A stretch of DNA of 64,000 bases from Bradyrhizobium sp. Ce-3 (GCF_022835695.1 NZ_BQUV01000001.1:186001-250000); one strand, 5' to 3'; counted from the first letter of the stretch, positions 54,524-63,638 are shown. Translations and numbers: made by a program. Notes: a model not told the origin generated them from the letters alone.

Positions 54524-55180
54524 TCAGGATGCCCCGATCGGCTCGGACATCGTGATCCGGTTCTTGACGCTCGGACGCTCCTGCATCGCTGCATACCATG
54601 CCAAGAGAGCCTCGCACTCCGGCGGCACCGGCACGTTCACAAGTCCCGCGAAGATCAAGCCGCCTATGACGGTGATATCGGCCATCGTGAATGCGTCGCC
54701 GGCGACGAACGGCTGTCCTCTCAGAATGCCGTCGAAGTAGTGCATCCCCCTGAGGGCCTTGTCGCGCTGACGGAATCCCCATTCGGGGTTCTGATAGATC
54801 TCGACATGAGGCCCGAGACCCGGCGTGCCGTGGTGGAAATAGATACTGATGGCATCGAGCAGTTCCAGTTCGGCCCGCTTGCTCATCATGTGGATCACGC
54901 CCTTTTCGCGCGGCGTCCTGCCGGTCAGCGTCGGCGCGCCATCGAGCGCGTCAAGGTACTCGGTGATCGCCGTGCACTCGCCGATGAAGGTCCCGTCGTC
55001 GAGTTCGAGTACCGGCAGCGTGCCGGAGTAATTCTTGGCGAGGAATTCGGGCTTCTTGTGCTCGCCCTTGTAGAGATCGACCAATACGAACTCCACTTGC
55101 GACCGCAGGCCCTTCTCGGCCAGGGCGATGCGAACGCGCGCCGGATATGGGCCAGTTGGCCAATCGTAAATCTTCATCAT
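54524..55180 (-). CDS. Glutathione S-transferase
   Basis: 218 residues (start ATG 55180; 55177 and 55189 are alternatives): YDWPTGPYPARVRIALAEKGL, GTLPVLELDDG and GECTAITEYLDAL glutathione-site segments, then the helical domain. It is divergent from a TetR regulator with two matching operators between them, so it is probably de-repressed by a ligand, for example a xenobiotic. It lies between the two guaA-end repeats. Confidence 0.89.
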   Translation of the reverse strand: MMKIYDWPTGPYPARVRIALAEKGLRSQVEFVLVDLYKGEHKKPEFLAKNYSGTLPVLELDDGTFIGECTAITEYLDALDGAPTLTGRTPREKGVIHMMSKRAELELLDAISIYFHHGTPGLGPHVEIYQNPEWGFRQRDKALRGMHYFDGILRGQPFVAGDAFTMADITVIGGLIFAGLVNVPVPPECEALLAWYAAMQERPSVKNRITMSEPIGAS

Positions 55181-55193
55181 GATTCCCATTTTG

Positions 55194-55213
55194 CCTACCT
55201 GTCACTTGGTAGG
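55194..55213. promoter_or_regulatory. TetR operator 1
   Basis: CCTACC-N8-GGTAGG perfect inverted repeat, 14 bp upstream of the GST start at 55180. Same spacer length as operator 2. Confidence 0.7.
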
Positions 55214-55248
55214 GTCGATATGAGGACTTCCAATCGGGCTGGTCAAGC

Positions 55249-55268
55249 CCTACCTATCACTTGGTAGA
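55249..55268. promoter_or_regulatory. TetR operator 2
   Basis: CCTACC-N8-GGTAGA, 23 bp upstream of the TetR start codon, 55 bp from operator 1 centre to centre. Seven of the eight spacer bases also match operator 1. Confidence 0.7.
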
Positions 55269-55291
55269 TAACGAAGCAGTGAGGCGACGAA

Positions 55292-55855
55292 ATGAGTTCA
55301 AGCGCTCGGGAGGCCATCCTGGCGGCAGCAAAGCGGACCGCGCAGGCGCGCGGCTATGCCGGCTTGAATTTCCGCGATCTCGCGGACGAGGTCGGGATCA
55401 AGGCCGCCAGCATCTATCACCATTTCCCGAGCAAGGCCGACCTCGGCGTCGCCGTCGCGCGACGCTACTGGGAGGACACCGCCGCCCAACTCGAGGCGAT
55501 GCTGGCAGAAACGGCCGATCCGGTGCGCTGCCTGCGTCGATATCCCGAGGTGTTTCGCAAGGCGCTCGAGAGCAACAATCGCATGTGCCTGTGCAGCTTC
55601 ATGTCCGCGGAAGTCGACCACCTGCCGGACGCGGTGAAGAAGGAAGTCCAGACCTTTGCCGACGTCAACGTGGCGTGGCTGAGCAAGCTGTTGGTGGCGG
55701 CTAGCCTGGTCAGTTCGAGAAAGAGCGAGCAGCGGGCCCGCGCCATCTTCGCCGCCGTCGCCGGCGCGCAGCTCGTCGCCAGAGGCCGCTCCGATATTTC
55801 GCTCTACGACTCGATGATCGACAACTATCGCGCCGCCGGTCTTCTGCCGGCATAG
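55292..55855 (+). CDS. TetR-family transcriptional regulator
   Basis: 187 residues: helix-turn-helix at about 20-60 (AEVGIKAASIYHHFPSKADL) and a helical ligand-binding domain. It is divergent from a GST, and two matched dyads lie between them, so it is predicted to repress both. GAGGCGA precedes the ATG. Confidence 0.92.
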   Translation: MSSSAREAILAAAKRTAQARGYAGLNFRDLADEVGIKAASIYHHFPSKADLGVAVARRYWEDTAAQLEAMLAETADPVRCLRRYPEVFRKALESNNRMCLCSFMSAEVDHLPDAVKKEVQTFADVNVAWLSKLLVAASLVSSRKSEQRARAIFAAVAGAQLVARGRSDISLYDSMIDNYRAAGLLPA

Positions 55856-55889
55856 ATGGCCCGAATGTCAGATCGAGATGAAGCGGCGA

Positions 55890-55905
55890 CGCCCTACTCC
55901 CACTC
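55890..55905. other. guaA 3'-end direct repeat, right copy (candidate att)
   Basis: Second copy of CGCCCTACTCCCACTC. It continues on the minus strand as the last guaA codons (IEWE-stop) but then diverges, and sequence to the right (55906-56040) is AT-richer than the surroundings. It could mark the left end of an inserted element. Confidence 0.6.
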
Positions 55906-56092
55906 GATCAATAGAGAATGTCGTTTTGTCGTTGACGTACAAGGACAACTCTTCAAATCAGACAGATCGATACCGACGGTATGCCCGCGGCAATTCACGG
56001 AAAAATTCGAGCCGCACGCGACGGCGGCGATTTCGGTACCTATTTATGCAGAGGCAACCGGAGAAGGCGCACCTAGCTCAGGCGCCGGGCCC

Positions 56093-56545
56093 TCATTTTC
56101 GCCGCCACTGCAGCAATGAGAAGGCTGGATCGGACTCCAGATGATGTTCGAAAACCCCTTCAACCTCTTCTCCGATCGCGACGGCCTGCTGGGGATCGCC
56201 CAGGAGATTGCCGACCATGCGTACGCTGCCGGCGTGCGGCAACTCGACAAGCAGAGCCACGTAAGGCCCGTGCCGCTTCAGCACGGCGTGCGAGGCATGC
56301 CACACGCGCTCCCAACTGAAAATGCGACCGGTTGGCTCGACCTCAGTCCACGCTGGATCAAAGGCGTGACAATGATGGCATATCCATTCCGGCCCGAACT
56401 GCCAGGTACCGCAGCCGTCACAGCGTTGCACCAATAGTCGGCCTTGGCGTAAGCCCTCCCAGTATGGTGCCGAGAGACCATCCGGCTCACTGACTGGAAT
56501 GGGCAGCCCGACAGGAAGATAGTGCGCGCCTGCAGATCCGCTCAT
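56093..56545 (-). CDS. DUF35 zinc-ribbon/OB-fold acyl-CoA-binding protein
   Basis: 150 residues. The rubredoxin-like zinc ribbon has C42/C45 (CDGCG) and C56/C59 (CHHC), followed by an OB fold (about 70-145). DUF35 proteins are partners of thiolase-like enzymes and of aldolases in sterol side-chain degradation. The ATG overlaps the stop codon of the thiolase gene (4 bp), so the pair is made together. Confidence 0.88.
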   Translation of the reverse strand: MSGSAGAHYLPVGLPIPVSEPDGLSAPYWEGLRQGRLLVQRCDGCGTWQFGPEWICHHCHAFDPAWTEVEPTGRIFSWERVWHASHAVLKRHGPYVALLVELPHAGSVRMVGNLLGDPQQAVAIGEEVEGVFEHHLESDPAFSLLQWRRK

Positions 56546-57738
56546 AGCGTGGCCTCCGAACCCAGAATGAGGTTGCTGGCCGGCGTCACCATCGGGCCAC
56601 CGATGACCAACGCCACATCGTTTCGTCGAACCTGGCTCGTCGACGTCCCACGAACCTGACGGACGGCCTCCAGAACGAGCTCAAATCCGTGCATGTAGCA
56701 CTCCGCAAGATTGCCGCCGCTGGTGTTGAGCGGCAGTCGCCCGGACGGCGCGATCAGGTTCTCGAATGTCAGGACGTCATTGGCCTCCTCCGGCTTGAAG
56801 AAGCCGTGCTCCGCCAGCGCCATCACGACGCCGCCCGTGAAATTCTCATATGCCTGAACCACACCGATATCGGACGGCCCTAGCCGGGCCATGCGGTAGA
56901 GATCGGGAGCGACGGTGTCGAAGCTTGCCGTGGCGTAGAGCGGCGCGTTGTGCGCCGTCGCCGCCGCACGATGTCCCGATCCGAACGCCGCCCCGAGCAG
57001 ATAGGCCGGCTTCTGCCGGAATTCGCCTGCGCGCTCCGCCGATACCAGCACCAAGGCCGCCGCGCCGTCATTTTCCATGCAGCAATCGTAGAGATGGAAC
57101 GGCTCCACGATCCAGCGCGAGGCATCGTATTTCTCAACGTCGAGCGGCCTGCCTTGCATCACGGCGCGCGGGTTGGCCTGGGCATGGTGATAGGACGCGA
57201 GTGCAATCGCACGCAACGCTTCCTGCCGAACGCCATGCTCATGCATGTAGCGCTGGACCCGCATCGCAAATCGCTGCGGCGGCGCCAGCACGCCGTAAGG
57301 CATCAGATAGGATCGTTCGCCCGAAACGGTGTGGATGCCGGCCGCCTGCCCGAAACGGCCATACTGGCCCTGCGCCAGCGAGCGGAACACGACGATGCAA
57401 TCGGCCAGGCCCGCGACGATCGAGGCGGCCGCATTGGCAACCGCAGCGCAGCACCCGCCGCCGCCGCCCCCCCATTGCATCGTGGCCGAGCGCAATCGAT
57501 GCGTCCCAAGTGCCGCAGCGAGGCGTGACGCCTCGCTGCGATCGTCGCTGTAGGATGAGAAACCGTCGATCTCGCGGGGATCGAGCCCAGCATCCTCGCA
57601 TGCCGCCAGAATGGCCCTCAGCGCCAGCTTGAATTCCGGATCGGGTGAAGCGCCGTGGCGATAATATTCGGTTTCACCGATCCCGATCACGGCCACCCGG
57701 CCGCGCAGCGTCCGCTCGTCGCGCGCGCGCGTCATCAT
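56542..57738 (-). CDS. Thiolase-like (SCP2/acetyl-CoA acetyltransferase type) protein
   Basis: 398 residues of the thiolase fold without the full trifunctional set. A glycine run QWGGGGGGCC gives C96/C97 at the nucleophile position, and CMENDGAAALV and NTSGGNLAECYMHG supply the later active-site loops. Because a DUF35 partner is coupled to it, an Ltp2-type retro-aldolase is as likely as a thiolase. It overlaps the upstream CoA-transferase stop codon. Confidence 0.85.
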   Translation of the reverse strand: MMTRARDERTLRGRVAVIGIGETEYYRHGASPDPEFKLALRAILAACEDAGLDPREIDGFSSYSDDRSEASRLAAALGTHRLRSATMQWGGGGGGCCAAVANAAASIVAGLADCIVVFRSLAQGQYGRFGQAAGIHTVSGERSYLMPYGVLAPPQRFAMRVQRYMHEHGVRQEALRAIALASYHHAQANPRAVMQGRPLDVEKYDASRWIVEPFHLYDCCMENDGAAALVLVSAERAGEFRQKPAYLLGAAFGSGHRAAATAHNAPLYATASFDTVAPDLYRMARLGPSDIGVVQAYENFTGGVVMALAEHGFFKPEEANDVLTFENLIAPSGRLPLNTSGGNLAECYMHGFELVLEAVRQVRGTSTSQVRRNDVALVIGGPMVTPASNLILGSEATL

Positions 57739-59027
57739 GGCTTGGTTTCCTGTCGCGCGGGCTGGCTGCCGAAGGCTCCGCCGGCGGCAAGGCGCGCGAT
57801 CTCGGCATCGTCGTAGCTGAGCAGCTCACGCAGCACATGTTCGGTGTGCTGCCCGACCGCCGGCGCCGCAACGGGGTCAACGATCGGTGTCCGCGAATAG
57901 CGGATCGGCAGGCTCACATTCGGCACCCATCCGACCGTCTCATGCGGGATCCGGGTGACAATTCCGCGCTCCCGCGCCTCGGGCGAACGGATCGCCTCAC
58001 CGACGCTGCGCAGCCGGCCGCAGGGCACGCCGGCCGCCCGCATCCGCGACTGCCAGTGCGACCAGGGCTGCCGGGCAAAGGCATCGCCGAGGATCGCGAA
58101 CAACTCCTCGCGCCGGCGGATCCGGTCAGGACCCGTCGCGTAGATCTCGGCTGCGGCCAGGTCCTCGCGCTCGAGCACCTGCGCCATCAAGCGCTGGAAG
58201 ATCTTGTCGTTGCCGCAATTGATATAGAAGGAGCAATCGCTGGCCAGGAACACCCCCGACGGACAGGTGTCCGGACTGGTATTGCCGCTTCGCCTGGGAT
58301 CGGCATTGTTGAAGAGCGACTGCGTGGTGGCGTAGCCGGTCATCAGGACGGCATTCTCGAACAACGAGACCTCGATGGCCTGACCCTGCCCGCTGCGCTC
58401 GCGCGCGAACAACGCACCTAGGATCGCATTGCCGGCCATCATCGCGGTGCTGATGTCCATCACCGGCGACAAGGCCCGCACGCCCTCGCGATCGGCATAG
58501 CCGTTCATCGAGACGAAGCCGCTCTCGACCTGGGCGATCGGATCGAAGCCGAGGCGGTCCGAAAACGCGCCGTCGCGGCCATAGGCCGACACCGCGCAAT
58601 AGATGATCTCGGGCTTGATCTTGCGGCAGCTGTCATAGTCCAGCCCGAGCCGAGCCATCACATCGGCCGAGAAATTCTCTACCACGACGTCGGCCGTCGC
58701 AATCAGCTCGCGCGCGACCTTCAGGCCCTCGGGGGATTTGAGGTCGAGCGCAACGCTGCGCTTGTTGCGGTTGGTCCACAGGAACGGCGCGCCGTGCCTG
58801 AGCTCGGGATGCACCGGGGGATAGCGGCGCAAATCGTCGCCGCGGCCCGGCGCTTCGATCTTGATCACCTCGGCGCCCATGTCGGCGAGGATCATGGTCG
58901 CGAACGGTCCCGCGATGAAATGCGAAAAATCGATCACCCGGATTCCGTCGAGCGCCCTTGGCGCGCCGGCCGGACGAGGCGTGTGCTCGGGGAAGTCGGC
59001 TTCAAGCTGATCCAGCATGTGAGGCAT
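57735..59027 (-). CDS. CaiB/BaiF class III CoA-transferase
   Basis: 430 residues. The start IRVIDFSHFIAGPFATMILADMGAEVIKIEAPGRGDDLR and the SVALDLKSPEG and FSADVMARLGLDYD segments are diagnostic; the catalytic aspartate is likely in SPVMDIST. It transfers CoA between carboxylic acids. It is the upstream member of the overlapping CoA-transferase/thiolase/DUF35 run. Confidence 0.9.
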   Translation of the reverse strand: MPHMLDQLEADFPEHTPRPAGAPRALDGIRVIDFSHFIAGPFATMILADMGAEVIKIEAPGRGDDLRRYPPVHPELRHGAPFLWTNRNKRSVALDLKSPEGLKVARELIATADVVVENFSADVMARLGLDYDSCRKIKPEIIYCAVSAYGRDGAFSDRLGFDPIAQVESGFVSMNGYADREGVRALSPVMDISTAMMAGNAILGALFARERSGQGQAIEVSLFENAVLMTGYATTQSLFNNADPRRSGNTSPDTCPSGVFLASDCSFYINCGNDKIFQRLMAQVLEREDLAAAEIYATGPDRIRRREELFAILGDAFARQPWSHWQSRMRAAGVPCGRLRSVGEAIRSPEARERGIVTRIPHETVGWVPNVSLPIRYSRTPIVDPVAAPAVGQHTEHVLRELLSYDDAEIARLAAGGAFGSQPARQETKP

Positions 59028-59099
59028 CCGTACGTCTTGAGAGGGTTGATCCAGGTTCGCGGGCCGTCGTCGTCAATAGCTGGTCGGTGGAGCGACAAT

Positions 59100-60056
59100 T
59101 CAGAGATCGAGCACGAGCGTGCGGGACTTGGCGCCCGAGCAACAGATCATGACGCTCTTGTTCGCCGCCTGCTCTTCCTTGCTCAGAAACTGGTCGCGAT
59201 GGTCGGGCGTGCCCTCGATCACTCGCGTCTCGCAGGTGCCGCAGACCCCCTCAGTGCAGGCGTAGTTCGCGGTGATGCCGGCATCGAGCAATGCATCGAG
59301 GATGGTCTTGCCGCGCTCGACCGCAATCGTGCGATTGCTTCGCGCGAGCTTGACGTCGAAGCCGCCCTCCGTGGCGGGCGTTTCCCGCGCCTGAAAGTAT
59401 TCGACATGCACGTGATCGGCCGGCCGATCGGCCGTCGCCGCCTCGAAGGCTGTCAGCATGGGCACCGGACCGCAGCAATAGAGATGTGTGTGGGCCGACG
59501 CGTTTCCGACAATTGCCGGCAGGTCGAACAGACGCCCCGACCGCTCATCGTCGAAATCGAGATGAATCCTGGAACCACGTTCGAGTGTGTCGAGCTCGTC
59601 GAGAAATGCGGCTGCGGCGCGCGTCCTTGCGGCGTAGAACAGCTCCCAGCAGCGTCCGATCGCTTCCAGGCGCCGGATCATTGACAGCAGCGGCGTGATG
59701 CCGATGCCTCCGGCGATCAGCACCGAGTGATCGGCCTCTTCGTGAAGTGCGAAGTTGTTGCGCGGCCGGGAGATCGTCATGATGTCCCCCACCCTGACGC
59801 TGTCATGGACGAAGCTGGAGCCGCCCCGGCTCTCGGCATCCTTGTTGACCGCGATCACATAGCGGTGGCGCTCGCGCTGATCGTTCACCAGCGAGTAGCT
59901 GCGGATCATGCCGTTCGGCAGCTGCAGGTCGATATGGCTGCCGGCCGTGAACGGCGCCAGTTCGCCGCCTGTCCGCGCCACCAGCTCGTAGGAATTGATG
60001 CGCTCGGCCTCGTAGCCGATGCGCTTGACCAGCACGTCCTGCGTCACGTCAACCAT
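59100..60056 (-). CDS. Rieske-oxygenase reductase (phthalate dioxygenase reductase-like)
   Basis: 318 residues: flavin domain (about 1-105, RSYS at 52-55), NAD-binding domain (about 110-225; LIAGGIGITPLLSM), and C-terminal plant-type [2Fe-2S] domain with C267, C272, C275 and C305 (ACTEGVCGTCETRV). This order (FMN-NAD-2Fe2S) is that of phthalate dioxygenase reductase and vanillate demethylase reductase. It is adjacent to its likely oxygenase partner. Confidence 0.93.
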   Translation of the reverse strand: MVDVTQDVLVKRIGYEAERINSYELVARTGGELAPFTAGSHIDLQLPNGMIRSYSLVNDQRERHRYVIAVNKDAESRGGSSFVHDSVRVGDIMTISRPRNNFALHEEADHSVLIAGGIGITPLLSMIRRLEAIGRCWELFYAARTRAAAAFLDELDTLERGSRIHLDFDDERSGRLFDLPAIVGNASAHTHLYCCGPVPMLTAFEAATADRPADHVHVEYFQARETPATEGGFDVKLARSNRTIAVERGKTILDALLDAGITANYACTEGVCGTCETRVIEGTPDHRDQFLSKEEQAANKSVMICCSGAKSRTLVLDL

Positions 60057-60068
60057 GGCAGGATGCGC

Positions 60069-61388
60069 TCACAGCTCGTACCCGAAATCGGCGCCGAGCT
60101 TCGCCCGCATGAACGGCGCACCGACGTCGACCCAGGAGTCCTCCGGCGGCAGCCGCAGCGACACCGCGCGCACCATGAATACGTCGGGATCCGACACGCC
60201 CTTCGGCCTGATCGCATGATCGCGATAGGCGCCGAGCGCTTCCAGGATGAAGCGCCGCGTCATCGCAATGCCCGTGTCGCTCGAGCAGAGCGTCTCCCTG
60301 GTGCGATCGAAGATCGGCGAAACGCCGCTCTGGCAGGCGCCGTCCTGCACCCAGAGCCCCGGCAGGCCCGAGAACCAGGTCGTACGCTGCGCCTCGTAGT
60401 CGAATTGAAAGCCGTTCTGCGGATTGTATTTGGTCCAGTAGCCGGCGTACGGAACCGTCACCGGATGCTGGACCAGCGCATGGCGGCTGGCATGGCCGCT
60501 CTCGCGGCCCTTGTGGCCTTCGGCGAACACCTGCCGCGTCTTCTCCAGCAACGGTTCCGACGGATGATAGGAGAACATGATGCAGAGCGTGTTCTCGTCA
60601 TCGATCGGTACCCAGGCATGCCCGCTCAGATCCGGGAACGGCGACAGCGGCGGCACCAGCGTATAGAACGGCAGCATGAACTGGTTGACCCGCCAGTACA
60701 GCATGTTGGCATCGTAGTTGCGCCGCGCGGCGATGCTCATGCCGAAATCCTGCTTGATGCATTCGAAGGTCGGCCGCAGGTCGCGTTTCTGGATCCAGGC
60801 GCTGGTCGTGCCCTGGGCGTCGAGCCGGCCATGCAGCAGCGGCGCGTGCGCCGAGTCGATCTCGCCTTCGACCGCCTGCAGCCAGTTGCACTCCTGGACA
60901 CGGACCGAGATGTGCACCTGCTCGGCCGGCACCAGATTCCATTCGAGATTCGGCAGCGGCGGAAGCTCGGCCTGATCGGGACCCATATAGGTCCAGATCA
61001 TCCCGTTGCGCTCCTTGCAGGGATAGGCCTTGATCCGCACCCGCTCCTTGAGGCGGCTGCGCACCGGCTCCGCCGGCATGTCCGTCACCGCGCCGGTAAC
61101 GTCGAATTTCCAGCCGTGATAGACGCAGCGTAGCCCACAATCCTCGTTTCGTGCGAAGACCAGCGGCGCGCCGCGATGCGGGCAGGCCTGGTCGACCAAT
61201 CCTATGCGGCCTTCGGTGTCACGGAAGGCGACCAGATCCTCGCCGAGCAGCCGGACGCGCTTCGGCTGTCCGTCCCTGGCAAGATCCGCCGACGGCAGGA
61301 AGGGTATCCAATACAGGCGGAAGAGATCGCCGAGCGGCGTGCCCTTGCCGACCCTCACCAGGCGTTCATTGTCTTCGCGCGAGAGCAT
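60069..61388 (-). CDS. Rieske non-heme iron oxygenase, phthalate-dioxygenase-like
   Basis: 439 residues. Rieske cluster ligands C69/H71 (CPHRGAP) and C88/H91 (CVYHGWKF), then the mononuclear iron site with D178, H181 and H186 (EIDSAHAPLLHGR). Length and pattern fit the phthalate 4,5-dioxygenase-type oxygenases that hydroxylate aromatic or related acids with a two-domain reductase partner, here encoded 12 bp downstream. AAGGAGG precedes the ATG. Confidence 0.93.
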   Translation of the reverse strand: MLSREDNERLVRVGKGTPLGDLFRLYWIPFLPSADLARDGQPKRVRLLGEDLVAFRDTEGRIGLVDQACPHRGAPLVFARNEDCGLRCVYHGWKFDVTGAVTDMPAEPVRSRLKERVRIKAYPCKERNGMIWTYMGPDQAELPPLPNLEWNLVPAEQVHISVRVQECNWLQAVEGEIDSAHAPLLHGRLDAQGTTSAWIQKRDLRPTFECIKQDFGMSIAARRNYDANMLYWRVNQFMLPFYTLVPPLSPFPDLSGHAWVPIDDENTLCIMFSYHPSEPLLEKTRQVFAEGHKGRESGHASRHALVQHPVTVPYAGYWTKYNPQNGFQFDYEAQRTTWFSGLPGLWVQDGACQSGVSPIFDRTRETLCSSDTGIAMTRRFILEALGAYRDHAIRPKGVSDPDVFMVRAVSLRLPPEDSWVDVGAPFMRAKLGADFGYEL

Positions 61389-61400
61389 GCGTTGCCTCCT

Positions 61401-61727
61401 TCAATTGCGGGTGGCCGGACCCGCCGCGCCACCCAGCAGGGCGGCCACGCGGTCGGAGAGCCCGACATCCTGAGCGGTCCAGAGCGGATCGGATGCGGCG
61501 AGCGGCTTGCGTGGAACGGGAGGCTGCTTGCCCTCCTCCACGAGGCCGACGATCAGTTCGATGCGACGCCGCTCAAGCTCCCGTAGAGCATCCTCGACGA
61601 CGGCGGCTTCCGCCGTGCATCCCGGCAGCTCGGGATAGGCAAGCCGAACCCGCCACTGCCCCGGCTCGGTTTCAACCGCCTCGGCCTCAAGCAGATAGGG
61701 AATCGATAGCAGTTCACGCAGGTCCAA
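61401..61727 (-). CDS. Solitary HicB-like protein
   Basis: 108 residues from TTG 61727, with AGGGAGG 6 bp upstream; an ATG at 61763 (12 residues longer) is possible but overlaps a palindrome. The SIPYLLEAEAVETEPGQWRVRLAYPELPGCTAEA segment is the HicB partial RNase H-like fold. No HicA partner or C-terminal helix-turn-helix is seen, so it is not a standard toxin-antitoxin pair. It precedes the Rieske gene on the same strand. Confidence 0.7.
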   Translation of the reverse strand: MDLRELLSIPYLLEAEAVETEPGQWRVRLAYPELPGCTAEAAVVEDALRELERRRIELIVGLVEEGKQPPVPRKPLAASDPLWTAQDVGLSDRVAALLGGAAGPATRN

Positions 61728-61761
61728 GTTCAACCTCCCTGCACGACGTCTTTCGCATCGC

Positions 61762-61785
61762 ATATAATACGTATACGTACTATAT
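61762..61785. promoter_or_regulatory. 24-bp imperfect palindrome
   Basis: Perfect 12-bp core TACGTATACGTA (61768-61779) flanked by ATATA and TATAT, with one mismatched position on each side. It lies upstream of the HicB-like TTG start. Confidence 0.6.
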
Positions 61786-61932
61786 AGTCGAGAAGCTGAC
61801 AAGAGCCGAGCACAATTGCATCGACCCGGGAACAAGCCTGTACGGTGGTTCAGCGCAGGGTTGAGGGCGTCAGGCCAAGCTGCTAACGGCTAGGGCGAAT
61901 TCGCAAAATCGCAGCTGGGACCGAACGACGGC

Positions 61933-62427
61933 ATGGCAGTCGACAAGGCAACGAAGACTGGTTCGGCCGCAGGCATTGCCCGCGACTGGCAACTGGAAGG
62001 CGGCGTCGGATTTCTGCTGCGGCTGCTGGAGGCGCGCTACGACGGCCTCTATCAAAGCATGACGCGCCAGAGCGATATCACGCCGCGGCAGTTCGGCGTG
62101 CTGATGGCGCTGTACCAGCTGGGTCCCCTCACCCCCTCCGTGCTGGCGGACCGGATCAGCTGCGACCGCAACACGCTGAGTGAAATGCTGAAGCGGATGG
62201 TCGCGCGACGGCTGGTCTCAAAGAAAGACAATCCGGACGACCGCCGCTCGCTTCAGGTGCAGATCACCTCCAAGGGCGAGGAGGCGCTGCTGGCGGTCAT
62301 CCCGGCTGCGGCCGAGCTGCAAAACATCATGCTGGCCCCCCTACGCAAGGAAGACCGCGCGCATTTCCTGAAATGCCTGCTGGCGATCGCGAAGGCTCCG
62401 CCGCCGGACGCACCGTCCGATCGTTGA
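61933..62427 (+). CDS. MarR-family transcriptional regulator
   Basis: 164 residues with a MarR winged helix (ITPRQFGVLMALYQLGPLTPSVLADRISCDRNTLSEMLKRMV, then DDRRSLQVQIT). It lies between the HicB-like/Rieske group and the second CoA-transferase group, on the opposite strand to both, and could regulate either. Confidence 0.92.
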   Translation: MAVDKATKTGSAAGIARDWQLEGGVGFLLRLLEARYDGLYQSMTRQSDITPRQFGVLMALYQLGPLTPSVLADRISCDRNTLSEMLKRMVARRLVSKKDNPDDRRSLQVQITSKGEEALLAVIPAAAELQNIMLAPLRKEDRAHFLKCLLAIAKAPPPDAPSDR

Positions 62428-62434
62428 GCCCCAC

Positions 62435-63628
62435 TTAGGCCGCAGGCTTCCCAAACGTCCCCGCAGCAGCAAGCGCCGCGATGGCGTCGGGCGACAGTCC
62501 CAGGATCCGCGACAGCACATCATCGCGCTGCGCGCCGACACCGGGCACGTGGCGGCCGATCGGCGTATCGGCCCCAGACATCTGCCAAGGCGCGCTGACG
62601 CCGACGAAGTCACCGGCACCATCCGAAACCGTCCCGAATACACCCCGTTGACGCAGATGCGGATCGGTCAGCGCCGCGCCCGGCGCCCGGTATTCGGCGC
62701 ATGGGACGCCGGCGCGATCCAACGCCGAGATGCATTCGGCAGCGGTGTGACGCTCCGTCCACTTCTCGATCACCTGCATCATGGCGGTCCAATTGGCACC
62801 GCGCGCCGGAATGCTTGAAAAGCGCGGATCGCTCACCAGTTCCTGCTGCCCCGTGACTTCGCAGAGCGCCGCAAAATTGCGCGGCGTCACCGGGGCAATC
62901 AGGATATCGCCATCGCGAGTGCGCACCGGCCCATAGGTCGGCCGCGGCGCACTGATCGGGAATTGCGCTTCCTGGAGCTCGTAGACCAGCAGGTTCAGCA
63001 TGCAATCCATCAAGGCGACATCGACGCGCTGGCCCTTCCCGGTGCGTTCACGCTGGACCATCGCGGTCTGGATCGCGGAATAGCCGAAGATGCCGCCGAG
63101 AATGTCGGCGACGAAGATGGCCCCGGCGGCCGGACGCTCGCGGTCGCCGGCATAGCACGCCAGGGACTGATCAAAGCCGCTCTCGGCATGCACGATCATG
63201 GCGTAAGCCGCGCGCTCGGCAGCAGGGCCGGTCTGGCCATAACCCGAGATCGAGCAATAGATCAGGCGTGGGTTGATCTCGCGAAGCGCGTCATAGCCAA
63301 GGCCGAGCCGGTCCATCACGCCAGGGCGGAAATTCTCGACGATGATATCCGCCTCCGCGACCATGCGATGCACCAGCTTGATCGCATCGGCGTTCTTCAG
63401 GTCCAGCGCCAGGCTGCGCTTGCCGGCATTGAGCTGGCCGAAATAGGTGCTGTGGCCGTCGCGCAGCGGCGTCCGCAGCCGCATATCATCGCCTTCCGGC
63501 GGCTCGATCTTGATGACCTCGGCGCCGACGTCGGCAAGCAGCCGCGCGCAATAGGGCCCGGCCACCATGATGGAAAAATCGAGCACGCGCACGCCCGCGA
63601 GCGGTGCCCCGTCGCCATCCCTCTGCAT
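62435..63628 (-). CDS. CaiB/BaiF class III CoA-transferase
   Basis: 397 residues; VRVLDFSIMVAGPYCARLLADVGAEVIKIEPPEGDDMR and the FRPGVMDRLGLGYD segment are diagnostic, and the catalytic aspartate likely lies in IFVADILGG. It is a second CoA-transferase in this region, about 10 bp downstream of an acyl-CoA dehydrogenase gene with which it probably forms an operon. AGGAGAG precedes the ATG. Confidence 0.9.
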   Translation of the reverse strand: MQRDGDGAPLAGVRVLDFSIMVAGPYCARLLADVGAEVIKIEPPEGDDMRLRTPLRDGHSTYFGQLNAGKRSLALDLKNADAIKLVHRMVAEADIIVENFRPGVMDRLGLGYDALREINPRLIYCSISGYGQTGPAAERAAYAMIVHAESGFDQSLACYAGDRERPAAGAIFVADILGGIFGYSAIQTAMVQRERTGKGQRVDVALMDCMLNLLVYELQEAQFPISAPRPTYGPVRTRDGDILIAPVTPRNFAALCEVTGQQELVSDPRFSSIPARGANWTAMMQVIEKWTERHTAAECISALDRAGVPCAEYRAPGAALTDPHLRQRGVFGTVSDGAGDFVGVSAPWQMSGADTPIGRHVPGVGAQRDDVLSRILGLSPDAIAALAAAGTFGKPAA

Positions 63629-63638
63629 CCGATCTCTC

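Noticed and set aside
55856-56119. An 87-codon plus-strand frame after the TetR gene.
   Set aside because: It spans the candidate att copy, overlaps the DUF35 gene end and has no family-like sequence or clear ribosome site.
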